Assembly: GCA_934330725.1 (NCBI GenBank)
Contig: CAKRGM010000016.1
Location: 1-55,185 of the forward strand
Direction: 5' to 3'
DNA length: 55,185 nucleotides
From: an uncultured Lachnospiraceae bacterium
Lineage (GTDB): Bacteria; Bacillota; Clostridia; Lachnospirales; Lachnospiraceae
Of the stretch, positions 21,135 through 28,519 are shown piece by piece. The notes beneath the pieces were generated by a model. That model ran no database searches. It saw only the letters and a program-made list of their open reading frames with translations, and was not told where the DNA came from. Numbering within the stretch: the first letter of the stretch is position 1; each line of letters starts with the position of its first letter. Made by a program: the position numbers and the translations under genes.

Positions 21135-22154
21135 CTATCTGTTTGAATACATTTTCTCGTAGTAATTCTGATATTCTCCCGAAATAATCGTTTCCCACCA
21201 GTCTTTATTGTCAAGATACCACTTGATTGTCTTCTTAATACCATCTTCAAACTTTGTTTCAGGAAGCCATCCAAGTTCATTATGTATTTTTGTCGGATCA
21301 ATCGCATAACGCATATCATGTCCTTTACGGTCTGCAACGTATGTTATAAGGCTTTCCGGCTTATTAAGCTCTTTGCAGATAATTTTTACAATGTCGATAT
21401 TCTTCATCTCATTGTGCCCGCCAACGTTATAAACCTCTCCAACTGTTCCGTTGTGGATTATAAGGTCTATTGCACGGCAGTGATCTTCAACATACAGCCA
21501 GTCACGTACATTTTCACCTTTTCCGTATACAGGAAGTGGTTTATCATGAAGTGCATTAATAATCATTAATGGAATAAGCTTTTCAGGAAAATGATATGGT
21601 CCATAGTTATTTGAACATCTGCTTATTGTAACAGGGAGCCCATATGTCCTGTGATATGCAAGAACCAGAAGATCTGCTGCTGCCTTTGATGAACTGTATG
21701 GACTGCTTGTATGAATTGGTGTTTCCTCTGTAAAAAACAGATCCGGTCTGTCAAGCGGAAGATCTCCATACACCTCATCTGTTGAAACCTGATGATATCT
21801 TTTAATACCATATTTACGGCATGCATCCATTAACACAGATGTTCCTTTAATATTTGTATCAAGAAAGATTTCCGGATTTTCGATTGAACGGTCTACATGG
21901 CTTTCAGCCGCAAAATTTACAACAATATCAGGGTGTTCCTCTTCAAAAAGTTTATAAACTGCAGCTCTGTCTGTAATGCTTTCCTTAACAAATCTGAAGT
22001 TTGTATTATCCATAACCGGCTTAAGTGTTGACAGATTACCTGCATATGTAAGACAGTCAAGACATATTATTCTGTAATCAGGATACTTCTTAAGCATATG
22101 AAAAACAAAATTACTTCCTATAAATCCCGCTCCACCTGTTACTATAATATTCAT
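21135..22154 (-). CDS. rfbB: dTDP-glucose 4,6-dehydratase
   Basis: A 339-residue extended SDR enzyme making dTDP-4-keto-6-deoxyglucose. TGGAGFIGSNFVFH binds NAD, AAESHVDRSIENPEIF and STDEVYGDLP are family signatures, YSSSKAAAD gives the catalytic YxxxK, and SNNYGPYHFPEKLIP completes the site. GGAGG precedes the ATG. It lies 29 bases after rfbA. Confidence 0.97.
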   Translation of the reverse strand: MNIIVTGGAGFIGSNFVFHMLKKYPDYRIICLDCLTYAGNLSTLKPVMDNTNFRFVKESITDRAAVYKLFEEEHPDIVVNFAAESHVDRSIENPEIFLDTNIKGTSVLMDACRKYGIKRYHQVSTDEVYGDLPLDRPDLFFTEETPIHTSSPYSSSKAAADLLVLAYHRTYGLPVTISRCSNNYGPYHFPEKLIPLMIINALHDKPLPVYGKGENVRDWLYVEDHCRAIDLIIHNGTVGEVYNVGGHNEMKNIDIVKIICKELNKPESLITYVADRKGHDMRYAIDPTKIHNELGWLPETKFEDGIKKTIKWYLDNKDWWETIISGEYQNYYEKMYSNR

Positions 22155-22183
22155 AAAATAAATCCTCCCATAAATACTTTTAA

Positions 22184-23080
22184 TCAGTCGATTGCATCGA
22201 TATACTTTCCATCTAAAACATCTTTTAAATATTTACCATACTGGTTCTTTTTAAACAGTTCACATTTCTTAAGCATTTCATCCCTGCTTATCCAGTTATT
22301 TAAATAGGCAATTTCCTCAAGGCATCCAATCTTACGGTGCTGGTGATTTTCCACAGTTTTAACAAAATTAGTTGCCTCAACAAGGCTCTCATGTGTACCT
22401 GTATCAAGCCATGTAAATCCCTGACCTAAAAGCTTAACATTAAGACGTCCCTTCTCAAGGTATATTCTGTTAAGATCAGTAATCTCAAGTTCTCCTCTGG
22501 CACTTGGCTTAAGACTTTTTGCGTATTCGACAACCTTATTATCATAGAAATAAAGCCCTGTCACACAGTAATTACTCTTCGGATGTTCCGGCTTTTCTTC
22601 AATTGATACTGCATGTCCTTTTTTATCAAACTCTACAATACCGAATCTTTCAGGATCATCAACATAGTATCCAAACACTGTTGCGCCATTATTATTTTCT
22701 GCATCATGAACAGCCTGCTTTAATCTCTTAACAAGCCCCTGTCCTGAAAAAATATTATCTCCCAGAATCATTGCAACAGGCTCTCCTGCTATAAATTCCT
22801 CACCCAATATAAATGCCTGAGCAAGTCCATCCGGACTCGGCTGTATCTTATAAGACAGATTAATACCAAACTGATGTCCGTCTCCAAAAAGCTCTTTAAA
22901 TCTCGGCGTATCCTGTGGTGTGGATATAATTAAAATATCACGTATTCCTGCATTCATAAGCACTGACATCGGATAATATATCATCGGCTTATCATAAATG
23001 GGCAGAAGCTGCTTCGATGTTACCATTGTAAGCGGATAAAGACGCGTACCTGATCCCCCCGCCAAAATTATACCTTTCAT
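22184..23080 (-). CDS. rfbA: Glucose-1-phosphate thymidylyltransferase
   Basis: A 298-residue nucleotidyltransferase, first step of dTDP-rhamnose synthesis. GGSGTRLYP at residues 8-16 is the nucleotide-binding loop; ILGDNIFSGQG and VEFDKKGHAVSIEEKPEHPKSN-type text, plus TGLYFYDN, match RmlA. It heads the rhamnose operon; a promoter with a 19-base spacer lies at 23313-23343 and the leader contains repeat material. Confidence 0.97.
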   Translation of the reverse strand: MKGIILAGGSGTRLYPLTMVTSKQLLPIYDKPMIYYPMSVLMNAGIRDILIISTPQDTPRFKELFGDGHQFGINLSYKIQPSPDGLAQAFILGEEFIAGEPVAMILGDNIFSGQGLVKRLKQAVHDAENNNGATVFGYYVDDPERFGIVEFDKKGHAVSIEEKPEHPKSNYCVTGLYFYDNKVVEYAKSLKPSARGELEITDLNRIYLEKGRLNVKLLGQGFTWLDTGTHESLVEATNFVKTVENHQHRKIGCLEEIAYLNNWISRDEMLKKCELFKKNQYGKYLKDVLDGKYIDAID

Positions 23081-23129
23081 AAATAATAACCCCCATTCTG
23101 AAGACCCCTTGCACTATTCATACTAATCT

Positions 23130-23280
23130 ATATTTATGCTAATCTCCATTTCTGTACCGCTTTTATGGCGCATCCCCGGTTTGTGCGAAGCACAGACCCT
23201 GTTCATGCAATTAAATGTATCAGCATGAATTTAAATGCATCAGCATAAATTTAATTGCATCAGCATAAATTTTACACTGT
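23130..23280 (-). repeat. Divergent copy of the structured repeat in the rfbA leader, with 20-base tandem units
   Basis: Three 20-base units at 23213-23272 (AAATGCATCAGCATAAATTT type) carry the complement of ATGCTGATGCA, the core of the dispersed repeat. On the transcript they are followed by a GTGCTTCGCAC hairpin (about 23183-23193) and an AAATGGAGATTAG end like that of copy 1. Confidence 0.5.
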
Positions 23281-23312
23281 CTCCATTAAATTTATCTTTG
23301 TATTCTAAATGT

Positions 23313-23343
23313 ATTATAAAAGGTTACGCAACGTCACCTTCAA
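23313..23343 (-). promoter_or_regulatory. Promoter of the rfb operon with a 19-base spacer and internal dyad
   Basis: TTGAAG (23338-23343) and TATAAT (23313-23318) are 19 bases apart on the minus strand. The spacer contains GGTGACG-TTG-CGTAACC, a dyad with one mismatch. A long spacer with a central dyad is the hallmark of MerR-activated promoters. Which regulator acts is not shown. Confidence 0.5.
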
Positions 23344-23432
23344 GTATTTTTTATATTACGGCAATTTATTAATTTTTCAGATTACTACATCAAATCGTAA
23401 TTTTTACAAATGCCTGATTTTATAAAAGCGAA

Positions 23433-23463
23433 GCAGATTCCCCGCAATTTGCTGAAAATCTGC
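23433..23463 (-). terminator. Probable terminator of manC
   Basis: GCAGATT (23433-23439) and AATCTGC (23457-23463) pair on the transcript, followed by TTCGCTTTTATAAAA. The T run is interrupted, so the strength is uncertain. Confidence 0.5.
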
Positions 23464-23506
23464 CCCGCCATTGTGAAACTATTTTGTTGTACTAAAGAAT
23501 TGTGCC

Positions 23507-24829
23507 TTAGTCATCTAAATTAAATTCAAACTTCGTTTTATCATCAACACTTATGCCTTCACCGACCTGAACCTCTATTACCTTCAAATTGGTGTCTGCA
23601 ATTATTGTGTGCTTTGCACCCTTAGGAATCTTTACAACGTCACCTGTCTTAATCTTTGTTTCAACACCGTCAACAATTGTCTTTCCTCTTCCTTCAACAA
23701 CCGTCCAAACTTCCTCTCTGTGCTCATGGCTGTGATAACTCATATGATGTCCATGTTTTAAATTGATGCGTACAGTCATTGAACCCGGATGTACATCTAT
23801 AACAGTATATGTTCCCCATGACTTTTCAGCAAACATAACATCACTGCTTATCTTTTCCACATAAGGCTTCATATAACCGCTTCGCTCTTTATCTGACACA
23901 AGAATACCATCACCGCTTACCGCAACAACCATATCCTTACATCCCATACATAAAACAGGTATTTCAAGCTCGTTAATAACATGAGTATTAACACATGTAT
24001 TATCTAAAGTAACATTTCCCTTTGTATTGTCAGACATTACCTCTGCCATCATATTCCATGTTCCAACGTCTTTCCAGTCTCCTGAATAACGCATTACCTG
24101 TATGCTGTTTTCCTTTTCAACCACTGCATAATCAAAACTGATTTTCTCAAGGGTATCATATTTCTCACATAAGTCCCTGTAATCCTTAAAATCAATCAGG
24201 CTATGTGCCTTATCCAGAAGATATCCAAGCTTAAATGCAAATACACCTGCATTCCAGAGCGCACCCTGTCCTAAATATTTCTTTGCAAGTTCTGTATCAG
24301 GCTTTTCCTTAAATGCACTTACAGTACTTATCTGATCCTTTGTATCAGGTATTATATATCCATATTTTTCACTCGGATACGTTGGCTCAACTCCCATAAG
24401 CGTAAGATTGGCACTTCCATTGTCTACAAGCTGTCCCAGCTTCTGAACACATTCATAATAAGTATTATCTACATATGCATCCACCGGGCATACTGCAACT
24501 GCTTTATCAAGCGGTGCCTGTTTCTCATAATAAAGAAACGCTGCTGCAAGTGCTATAGCAGGAAATGTATCTCTTCTACACGGTTCAACACACACATCCA
24601 CCCTGCTTCCAAGCTGGTTATGGATTGCACTTACCTGTGACTTACTTGTGGCAATGGTAATATTGGCGTCATTGTCAACATCCATTATCTGGTTGTATAC
24701 CCTTTGTACCATTGACTTGTAATTTCCCTTATCATCCTTGAAGAGCTTTATAAACTGCTTACTTCTTATCGAATTACTAAGCGGCCATAATCTCTGCCCG
24801 GATCCCCCTGAAAGTAAAATAATATCCAT
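23507..24829 (-). CDS. manC: Mannose-1-phosphate guanylyltransferase with cupin (phosphomannose isomerase-like) domain
   Basis: A 440-residue protein. The N-terminal ~340 residues are a nucleotidyltransferase (GGSGQRLWPLSNSIRSKQF, then VEPCRRDTFPAIALAA and VCPVDAYV), forming GDP-mannose from GTP and mannose-1-phosphate. The last ~110 residues are a cupin (YHSHEHREEVWTVVEGRG, then GDVVKIPKGAKHTI) of the MannoseP_isomer_2 type. It has its own promoter at 24926-24954. GDP-mannose feeds surface polysaccharide or GDP-fucose, in line with the adjacent rhamnose operon. Confidence 0.92.
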   Translation of the reverse strand: MDIILLSGGSGQRLWPLSNSIRSKQFIKLFKDDKGNYKSMVQRVYNQIMDVDNDANITIATSKSQVSAIHNQLGSRVDVCVEPCRRDTFPAIALAAAFLYYEKQAPLDKAVAVCPVDAYVDNTYYECVQKLGQLVDNGSANLTLMGVEPTYPSEKYGYIIPDTKDQISTVSAFKEKPDTELAKKYLGQGALWNAGVFAFKLGYLLDKAHSLIDFKDYRDLCEKYDTLEKISFDYAVVEKENSIQVMRYSGDWKDVGTWNMMAEVMSDNTKGNVTLDNTCVNTHVINELEIPVLCMGCKDMVVAVSGDGILVSDKERSGYMKPYVEKISSDVMFAEKSWGTYTVIDVHPGSMTVRINLKHGHHMSYHSHEHREEVWTVVEGRGKTIVDGVETKIKTGDVVKIPKGAKHTIIADTNLKVIEVQVGEGISVDDKTKFEFNLDD

Positions 24830-24925
24830 ATACTTTGTTTCCTTTCACAACTCTTATTTATTATATAAAAATTCCTGTTTTTATTCTTATCTTTAAATGA
24901 ATATGTATATTACACAATTATGGTA

Positions 24926-24954
24926 AGTATACCACTATTTATGCGGTTTGTCCA
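24926..24954 (-). promoter_or_regulatory. Promoter of manC
   Basis: TGGACA (24949-24954) and TATACT (24926-24931) at 17-base spacing, about 95 bases before the start codon. Confidence 0.65.
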
Positions 24955-25047
24955 TTTTTAGTCATTTCTGAAACCGGGTTTTTCAATTTTTCATGAGTTT
25001 TTGTCTTTAGGTATTGCAATTATACATATATCGTAGTATACTTATTT

Positions 25048-25072
25048 CACGATGTAGTATTAATTACTACGT
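25048..25072. promoter_or_regulatory. AT-rich dyad in the manC / hemolysin-III divergent region
   Basis: GTAGTA-TTAAT-TACTAC is a perfect dyad in the 500-base divergent region. It may be a regulator site for either gene; nothing else supports it. Confidence 0.3.
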
Positions 25073-25160
25073 ATCAAATATACAAAAGCCACGTTGATAA
25101 CATATATTTAATTAATTCCACGTCACCTTATAAGCGGCGCCGGAATTAAAGTTAGTATCT

Positions 25161-25305
25161 GGACGCAAAGCGTCTGTAAAATGGCGGTTGATGTGAAAAA
25201 TTATGCTGATACAGTTGATTTTTCACTCGGCTATTTGAGCCAGAGCCTCAAATAGCATTGATCACAGTCGAAAACTTAAGGTTTTCGATGCGTGTCATCG
25301 CAATA
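25161..25305 (+). repeat. Structured dispersed repeat, copy 2 (hemolysin-III leader)
   Basis: Order of parts: GACGCAAAGCGTC hairpin, GTGAAAAAT ... GATTTTTCAC stem, GCTATTTGAG / CTCAAATAGC stem, linker TTGATCACAG, then TCGAAAAC / GTTTTCGA stem. This matches copy 1 at 1868-2024, with paired differences in the stems. It ends about 15 bases before the GGAGG of the gene at 25330. Confidence 0.65.
25193..25255 (+). CDS. Possible 20-residue leader peptide inside repeat copy 2
   Basis: GTG at 25193 reads KNYADTVDFSLGYLSQSLK to a TAG stop. ATGGCGGTTGAT upstream gives a weak ribosome site at the place where other repeat copies have GGAGATTAGT. In copy 1 the same frame reads KNHADAMIF... to a stop after 22 codons, with GCG in place of the GTG. 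It lies just before the hemolysin-III gene. Coding status is speculative. Confidence 0.25.
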   Translation: MKNYADTVDFSLGYLSQSLK

Positions 25306-25329
25306 ACTGCTCTGACATGGAGGATTATT

Positions 25330-25998
25330 ATGAAACATTTTAAGATTAAAGATCCAGGCAGTGCCATAACCCACTTTATTGGAATGCTTATGGCCATGTT
25401 TGCTGCAACCCCACTAATTATCAGGGCTTTACACGCACCTGATAAAGTGCATGTTATATCACTCACAATATTTATCATAAGTATGATTCTTTTGTATGCC
25501 GCAAGTACAACTTATCATACATTTGATATTTCGCCTAAAATGAATATGATTCTTAAAAAAATTGATCACTGTATGATTTTTATCCTTATTGCAGGCTCCT
25601 ATACACCTGTATGCCTTATTGTTCTTAATGGAAAGGTTGGATTTACGCTTCTTTCCATTGTATGGGGAATTGCTGTTCTTGGAATTATTTTTAAACTTTG
25701 CTGGGTAACATGTCCTAAATGGATATCATCCATTTTATATATCGCAATGGGATGGGTATGTGTCCTTGCATTTACGCAAATTCTTAATTCACTTCCTCAT
25801 GCAGCATTTAACTGGCTGCTTGCCGGAGGAATTATTTATACTGCCGGCGGTGTAATTTATGCTTTAAAACTGCCTATATTTAATTCTATTCACAGGAATT
25901 TTGGCTCGCATGAAATATTTCATCTGTTCGTAATGGGCGGAAGTGTATGCCACTTTATTATGATGTTTAATTACGTAGCGATTATGCCAATTTCATAA
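25330..25998 (+). CDS. Hemolysin III / PAQR family membrane protein
   Basis: A 222-residue protein with seven hydrophobic segments. The family's metal-site motifs are present: AASTTYHTFD (S-x3-H-x3-D type, about residue 60), DHCMIFILIAGSYTP, and near the end HEIFHLFVMGGSVCHF (H-x3-H). Bacterial relatives (TrhA/YqfA) affect membrane lipid balance. The hemolysin name is historical. The ATG at 25330 has GGAGG seven bases upstream. The leader is the structured repeat copy 2. Confidence 0.88.
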   Translation: MKHFKIKDPGSAITHFIGMLMAMFAATPLIIRALHAPDKVHVISLTIFIISMILLYAASTTYHTFDISPKMNMILKKIDHCMIFILIAGSYTPVCLIVLNGKVGFTLLSIVWGIAVLGIIFKLCWVTCPKWISSILYIAMGWVCVLAFTQILNSLPHAAFNWLLAGGIIYTAGGVIYALKLPIFNSIHRNFGSHEIFHLFVMGGSVCHFIMMFNYVAIMPIS

Positions 25999-26013
25999 AT
26001 GATAAATATGTAT

Positions 26014-26106
26014 AGCCACTATCTTACATTTACTATCCGTTTTGATATATCCGTTACATCAGATTACCAGATATATACGGCATGATAATGTTTTAAGACA
26101 GTGGCT
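26014..26106 (+). terminator. Long hairpin terminator after the hemolysin-III gene
   Basis: AGCCACT-TCTT (26014-26025) pairs with AAGA-AGTGGCT (26094-26106) and is followed by TTTT. Inside, CCGT-GATATATC pairs with GATATAT-ACGG. The whole 93 bases can fold as one rod, so it may be a terminator or a small structured RNA. Confidence 0.5.
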
Positions 26107-26179
26107 TTTCTAATTTGATTATTTAATATTCAGTTGTTGTGCAGGTATGTGAGCTCACTAATATCTGCTATCTATATAA

Positions 26180-26282
26180 AGCATCTGATCAAAAAAATCT
26201 ACCCACTAAATCCATATACTAAATAACTCATTTGCAAAACTGTAAAAAAATATCAGATGCTATGTTTTTTATCATTTGCGCA
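26180..26282. repeat. Inverted repeat between hemolysin-III and spoIIQ
   Basis: AGCATCTGAT (26180-26189) and ATCAGATGCT (26262-26271) are exact complements with a 72-base AT-rich loop. On the plus strand ATGTTTTTTATC follows. Possibly a second terminator or a small RNA; otherwise the convergent gap 25999-26375 holds nothing recognised. Confidence 0.4.
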
Positions 26283-26375
26283 TAATTTTCGCATTTGTTA
26301 AAGAATCATCCCACAGCTTTGCTGCTGCAACTTTTATACTATATTGTATGCCTGTTGTATCTTTCCTGTTACTTT

Positions 26376-27197
26376 CTACTCAAACATCCCTGTAGGATCT
26401 ACCGGAGCATCATCCTTTGTCAGCTTAAAATATACATTTGGTCCTTCTTCAGAATAATAGGCAGTTGGAGCTGCAACCTTTCCAATAAGCTGTCCTTTTG
26501 TAATTTTATCTCCCTGTTTAAATACAACATCATCAAGCATTCCGTATGTCGTAACATAGCCGTTTCCAACTGCAACCTTAAGTGTTGTTCCTGTTTCCTC
26601 ATTTTTCTCTATACTCTGTACTATTCCATCTGCAGCGGCTGCAACATTTGTTCCCTGCTGTGCGGAAATATAAATTGCAGGATTACACTTATACTGTCCC
26701 AGTGTCTTAAAATAAATTGTGCTGTCCATACTGTATTTTAATACAATATCACCCTTTACCGGCCAGCAAAGAGTTGTGTTATCATCAAATGAATATTCGG
26801 AAAGCGGATCCTTTTTTGCAGGAGCTGCTGCCTGCGCTGCCTTTTTTGACTCCTCCTGTGATTCATTCACACTGGTTTCCTTCTGTTCCTTACTTACGCC
26901 AGAATCCTCTTTTCCTGCTGCCTTACGTTTGTCATCAGCCTTTGATGCCCCGGCATTAGCCGCTTCCGCTGCTTTTTTCTCATTATTTTCTTCATCTACA
27001 GATTTTGTTGTCTCCTGTGTCTTTAAAGCAACATCGCCATTCAGTTCATTCAAATCCACAATATTATTGTCATTATCTTTACTACGTGAATTAACTGCTA
27101 CTGAATAAATTCCATAACCGAGTGTCAGAATAATAGCAAATGTTATTATTGTTGAAAAAATTTTTTCTTTATTAGTCTTACGTTTACTGCTTTTCAT
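26376..27197 (-). CDS. spoIIQ: SpoIIQ-like M23/LytM protein, degenerate
   Basis: A 273-residue protein: one N-terminal membrane helix (residues 15-33), a long Ala/Lys/Glu-rich linker (60-130), then a LytM domain with PAIYISAQQGTNVAAAADG, GNGYVTTYGML and GKVAAPTAYYSEEGPNVYFKL. The zinc-binding H-x3-D and H-x-H of active M23 peptidases are replaced (YGML for Y-x-H, VYF for H-x-H). In sporulating Firmicutes SpoIIQ in the forespore binds SpoIIIAH across the septum; that role does not need peptidase activity in Bacillus. spoIID lies just upstream, the same pair as elsewhere. Confidence 0.75.
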   Translation of the reverse strand: MKSSKRKTNKEKIFSTIITFAIILTLGYGIYSVAVNSRSKDNDNNIVDLNELNGDVALKTQETTKSVDEENNEKKAAEAANAGASKADDKRKAAGKEDSGVSKEQKETSVNESQEESKKAAQAAAPAKKDPLSEYSFDDNTTLCWPVKGDIVLKYSMDSTIYFKTLGQYKCNPAIYISAQQGTNVAAAADGIVQSIEKNEETGTTLKVAVGNGYVTTYGMLDDVVFKQGDKITKGQLIGKVAAPTAYYSEEGPNVYFKLTKDDAPVDPTGMFE

Positions 27198-27276
27198 ATT
27201 AACCTCCTTCGGTCTGTTCCCAAATGACCTTTTGATGTTAATATGTTTGCCAGTTTCACATTGAGTTATTCATTAT

Positions 27277-28266
27277 TCAATTATTTACAATTACTACATC
27301 ACTATAAAATTTTGCCAGTATTGTATCATATGTACTGCCCTCTGATGCCATGACATCTGCAGTATTTATACTTACTCCAAAACCGTCTCCTTTTCCTTTT
27401 GTTGTAAATTTTATGCCATCCTGGTCTTTTTCCAATGCAAAACATGATGAATTTAACTTTGTGATTTTCACAAAATCTGAACCTGTCATTATCACATTTC
27501 CAACCTGTATTTTTAAAATATACCCTTCTGCTGTTTTTGATATCACCTGTATATCCCCAAAAACATCATCTTTATTTATTCCAATATCTGCATATACCTT
27601 TTCCATTTCCTTTATAAAATCTTTTTCTTTTATTATCGTAACCGCAAGAAAATCACTGACTTCAATATCCTTAGGACATTCCACTTTTGAAAGATATCCA
27701 TAGCTGTCTCCCAATATCTGCCCACCGCTGAGTGTTGAACCATTGCTTAACCATGTATATTTTGCTTCGATCAGATTATTATTATATGTAAGCACCTGAT
27801 TTCCCGTTGCAGCGACACAGTCTGCTATAAGATTATAATTTGTATCATAATCTTGTCCCCATGCATTTCGCATCTGACGTTCCGTAAGAAAAGTCATTCC
27901 CAGACTGTCACTGTCAATATTCATATTATCTCCCATTATCCTGTAAATGTCAGTCCTTACCATGACTGCTTCTGCCTTTAAAACCTCTGTCTGTGACGAC
28001 ATTTCATATCTGTCTGCAAGCACCATTATTATAAATTTGTTTATATCCGTTGATTTAACTGCATGATTATATTTCACGGATACGCTTTTTCCATTTATCA
28101 TTTCTCCCGAAATGTTTTCCGGTATAACCCCTGTAGCTGTCATTGTTATAACATATGGTACAGCAATAAAAATTGACATTATTATTATAAATGGAACTAT
28201 TTTCTCTTTTAAAATATTATGTTTATATAAACACCTGCTATTACATTTATCGTTAAATCCAGCCAT
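27277..28266 (-). CDS. spoIID: SpoIID/LytB-domain protein with altered catalytic residues
   Basis: A 329-residue protein with one N-terminal membrane helix (residues 24-48) and a SpoIID domain. TEVLKAEAVMVRTDIYRI matches the usual E-A-L-K-A-Q-A-V-A-A-R-T, and GKGDGFGVSINTADVMASEG matches G-R-G-H-G-V-G-M-S-Q-Y-G-A. The Glu expected before L-K-A (in A-A-E-M) is not there (ADRYEM instead), and the His of G-H-G is Asp. SpoIID is a lytic transglycosylase for forespore engulfment; this one may have lost that activity. It lies 79 bases before spoIIQ. Confidence 0.75.
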   Translation of the reverse strand: MAGFNDKCNSRCLYKHNILKEKIVPFIIIMSIFIAVPYVITMTATGVIPENISGEMINGKSVSVKYNHAVKSTDINKFIIMVLADRYEMSSQTEVLKAEAVMVRTDIYRIMGDNMNIDSDSLGMTFLTERQMRNAWGQDYDTNYNLIADCVAATGNQVLTYNNNLIEAKYTWLSNGSTLSGGQILGDSYGYLSKVECPKDIEVSDFLAVTIIKEKDFIKEMEKVYADIGINKDDVFGDIQVISKTAEGYILKIQVGNVIMTGSDFVKITKLNSSCFALEKDQDGIKFTTKGKGDGFGVSINTADVMASEGSTYDTILAKFYSDVVIVNN

Positions 28267-28377
28267 TCTACCACCAGTCCTTAAATATAAAATATCCTAA
28301 GTCAAAACGTTCTCTTAATATTTTATGATATGAACCCGTGATTTATTCGTTAAATTTGACACCATGACCTTAAATAT

Positions 28378-28412
28378 AAAAACAGTCCCGGAATTAACAT
28401 TAATTCCAGGAC
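28378..28412 (-). terminator. Terminator of glgP
   Basis: GTCC-C-GGAATTAA pairs with TTAATTCC-A-GGAC (28385-28412). On the minus strand TGTTTTTA follows, 108 bases past the stop. Confidence 0.8.
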
Positions 28413-28519
28413 CGTCACATTATAATATTGTCATGTTCTTTACATATTTATTTTGTATTTTAAAACATCTTCAGGGCACATCCCTGATACATCATTTCGT
28501 ATTTATCCAGTACAAAAAA

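Noticed and set aside
23213..23272. Three 20-base direct repeats considered as a CRISPR array
   Set aside because: The units are contiguous without spacers, and no cas genes are present.
26295..26741. Cysteine-rich 148-codon plus-strand frame
   Set aside because: Antisense to spoIIQ and its downstream region; the cysteines come from reverse-read AT-rich codons.
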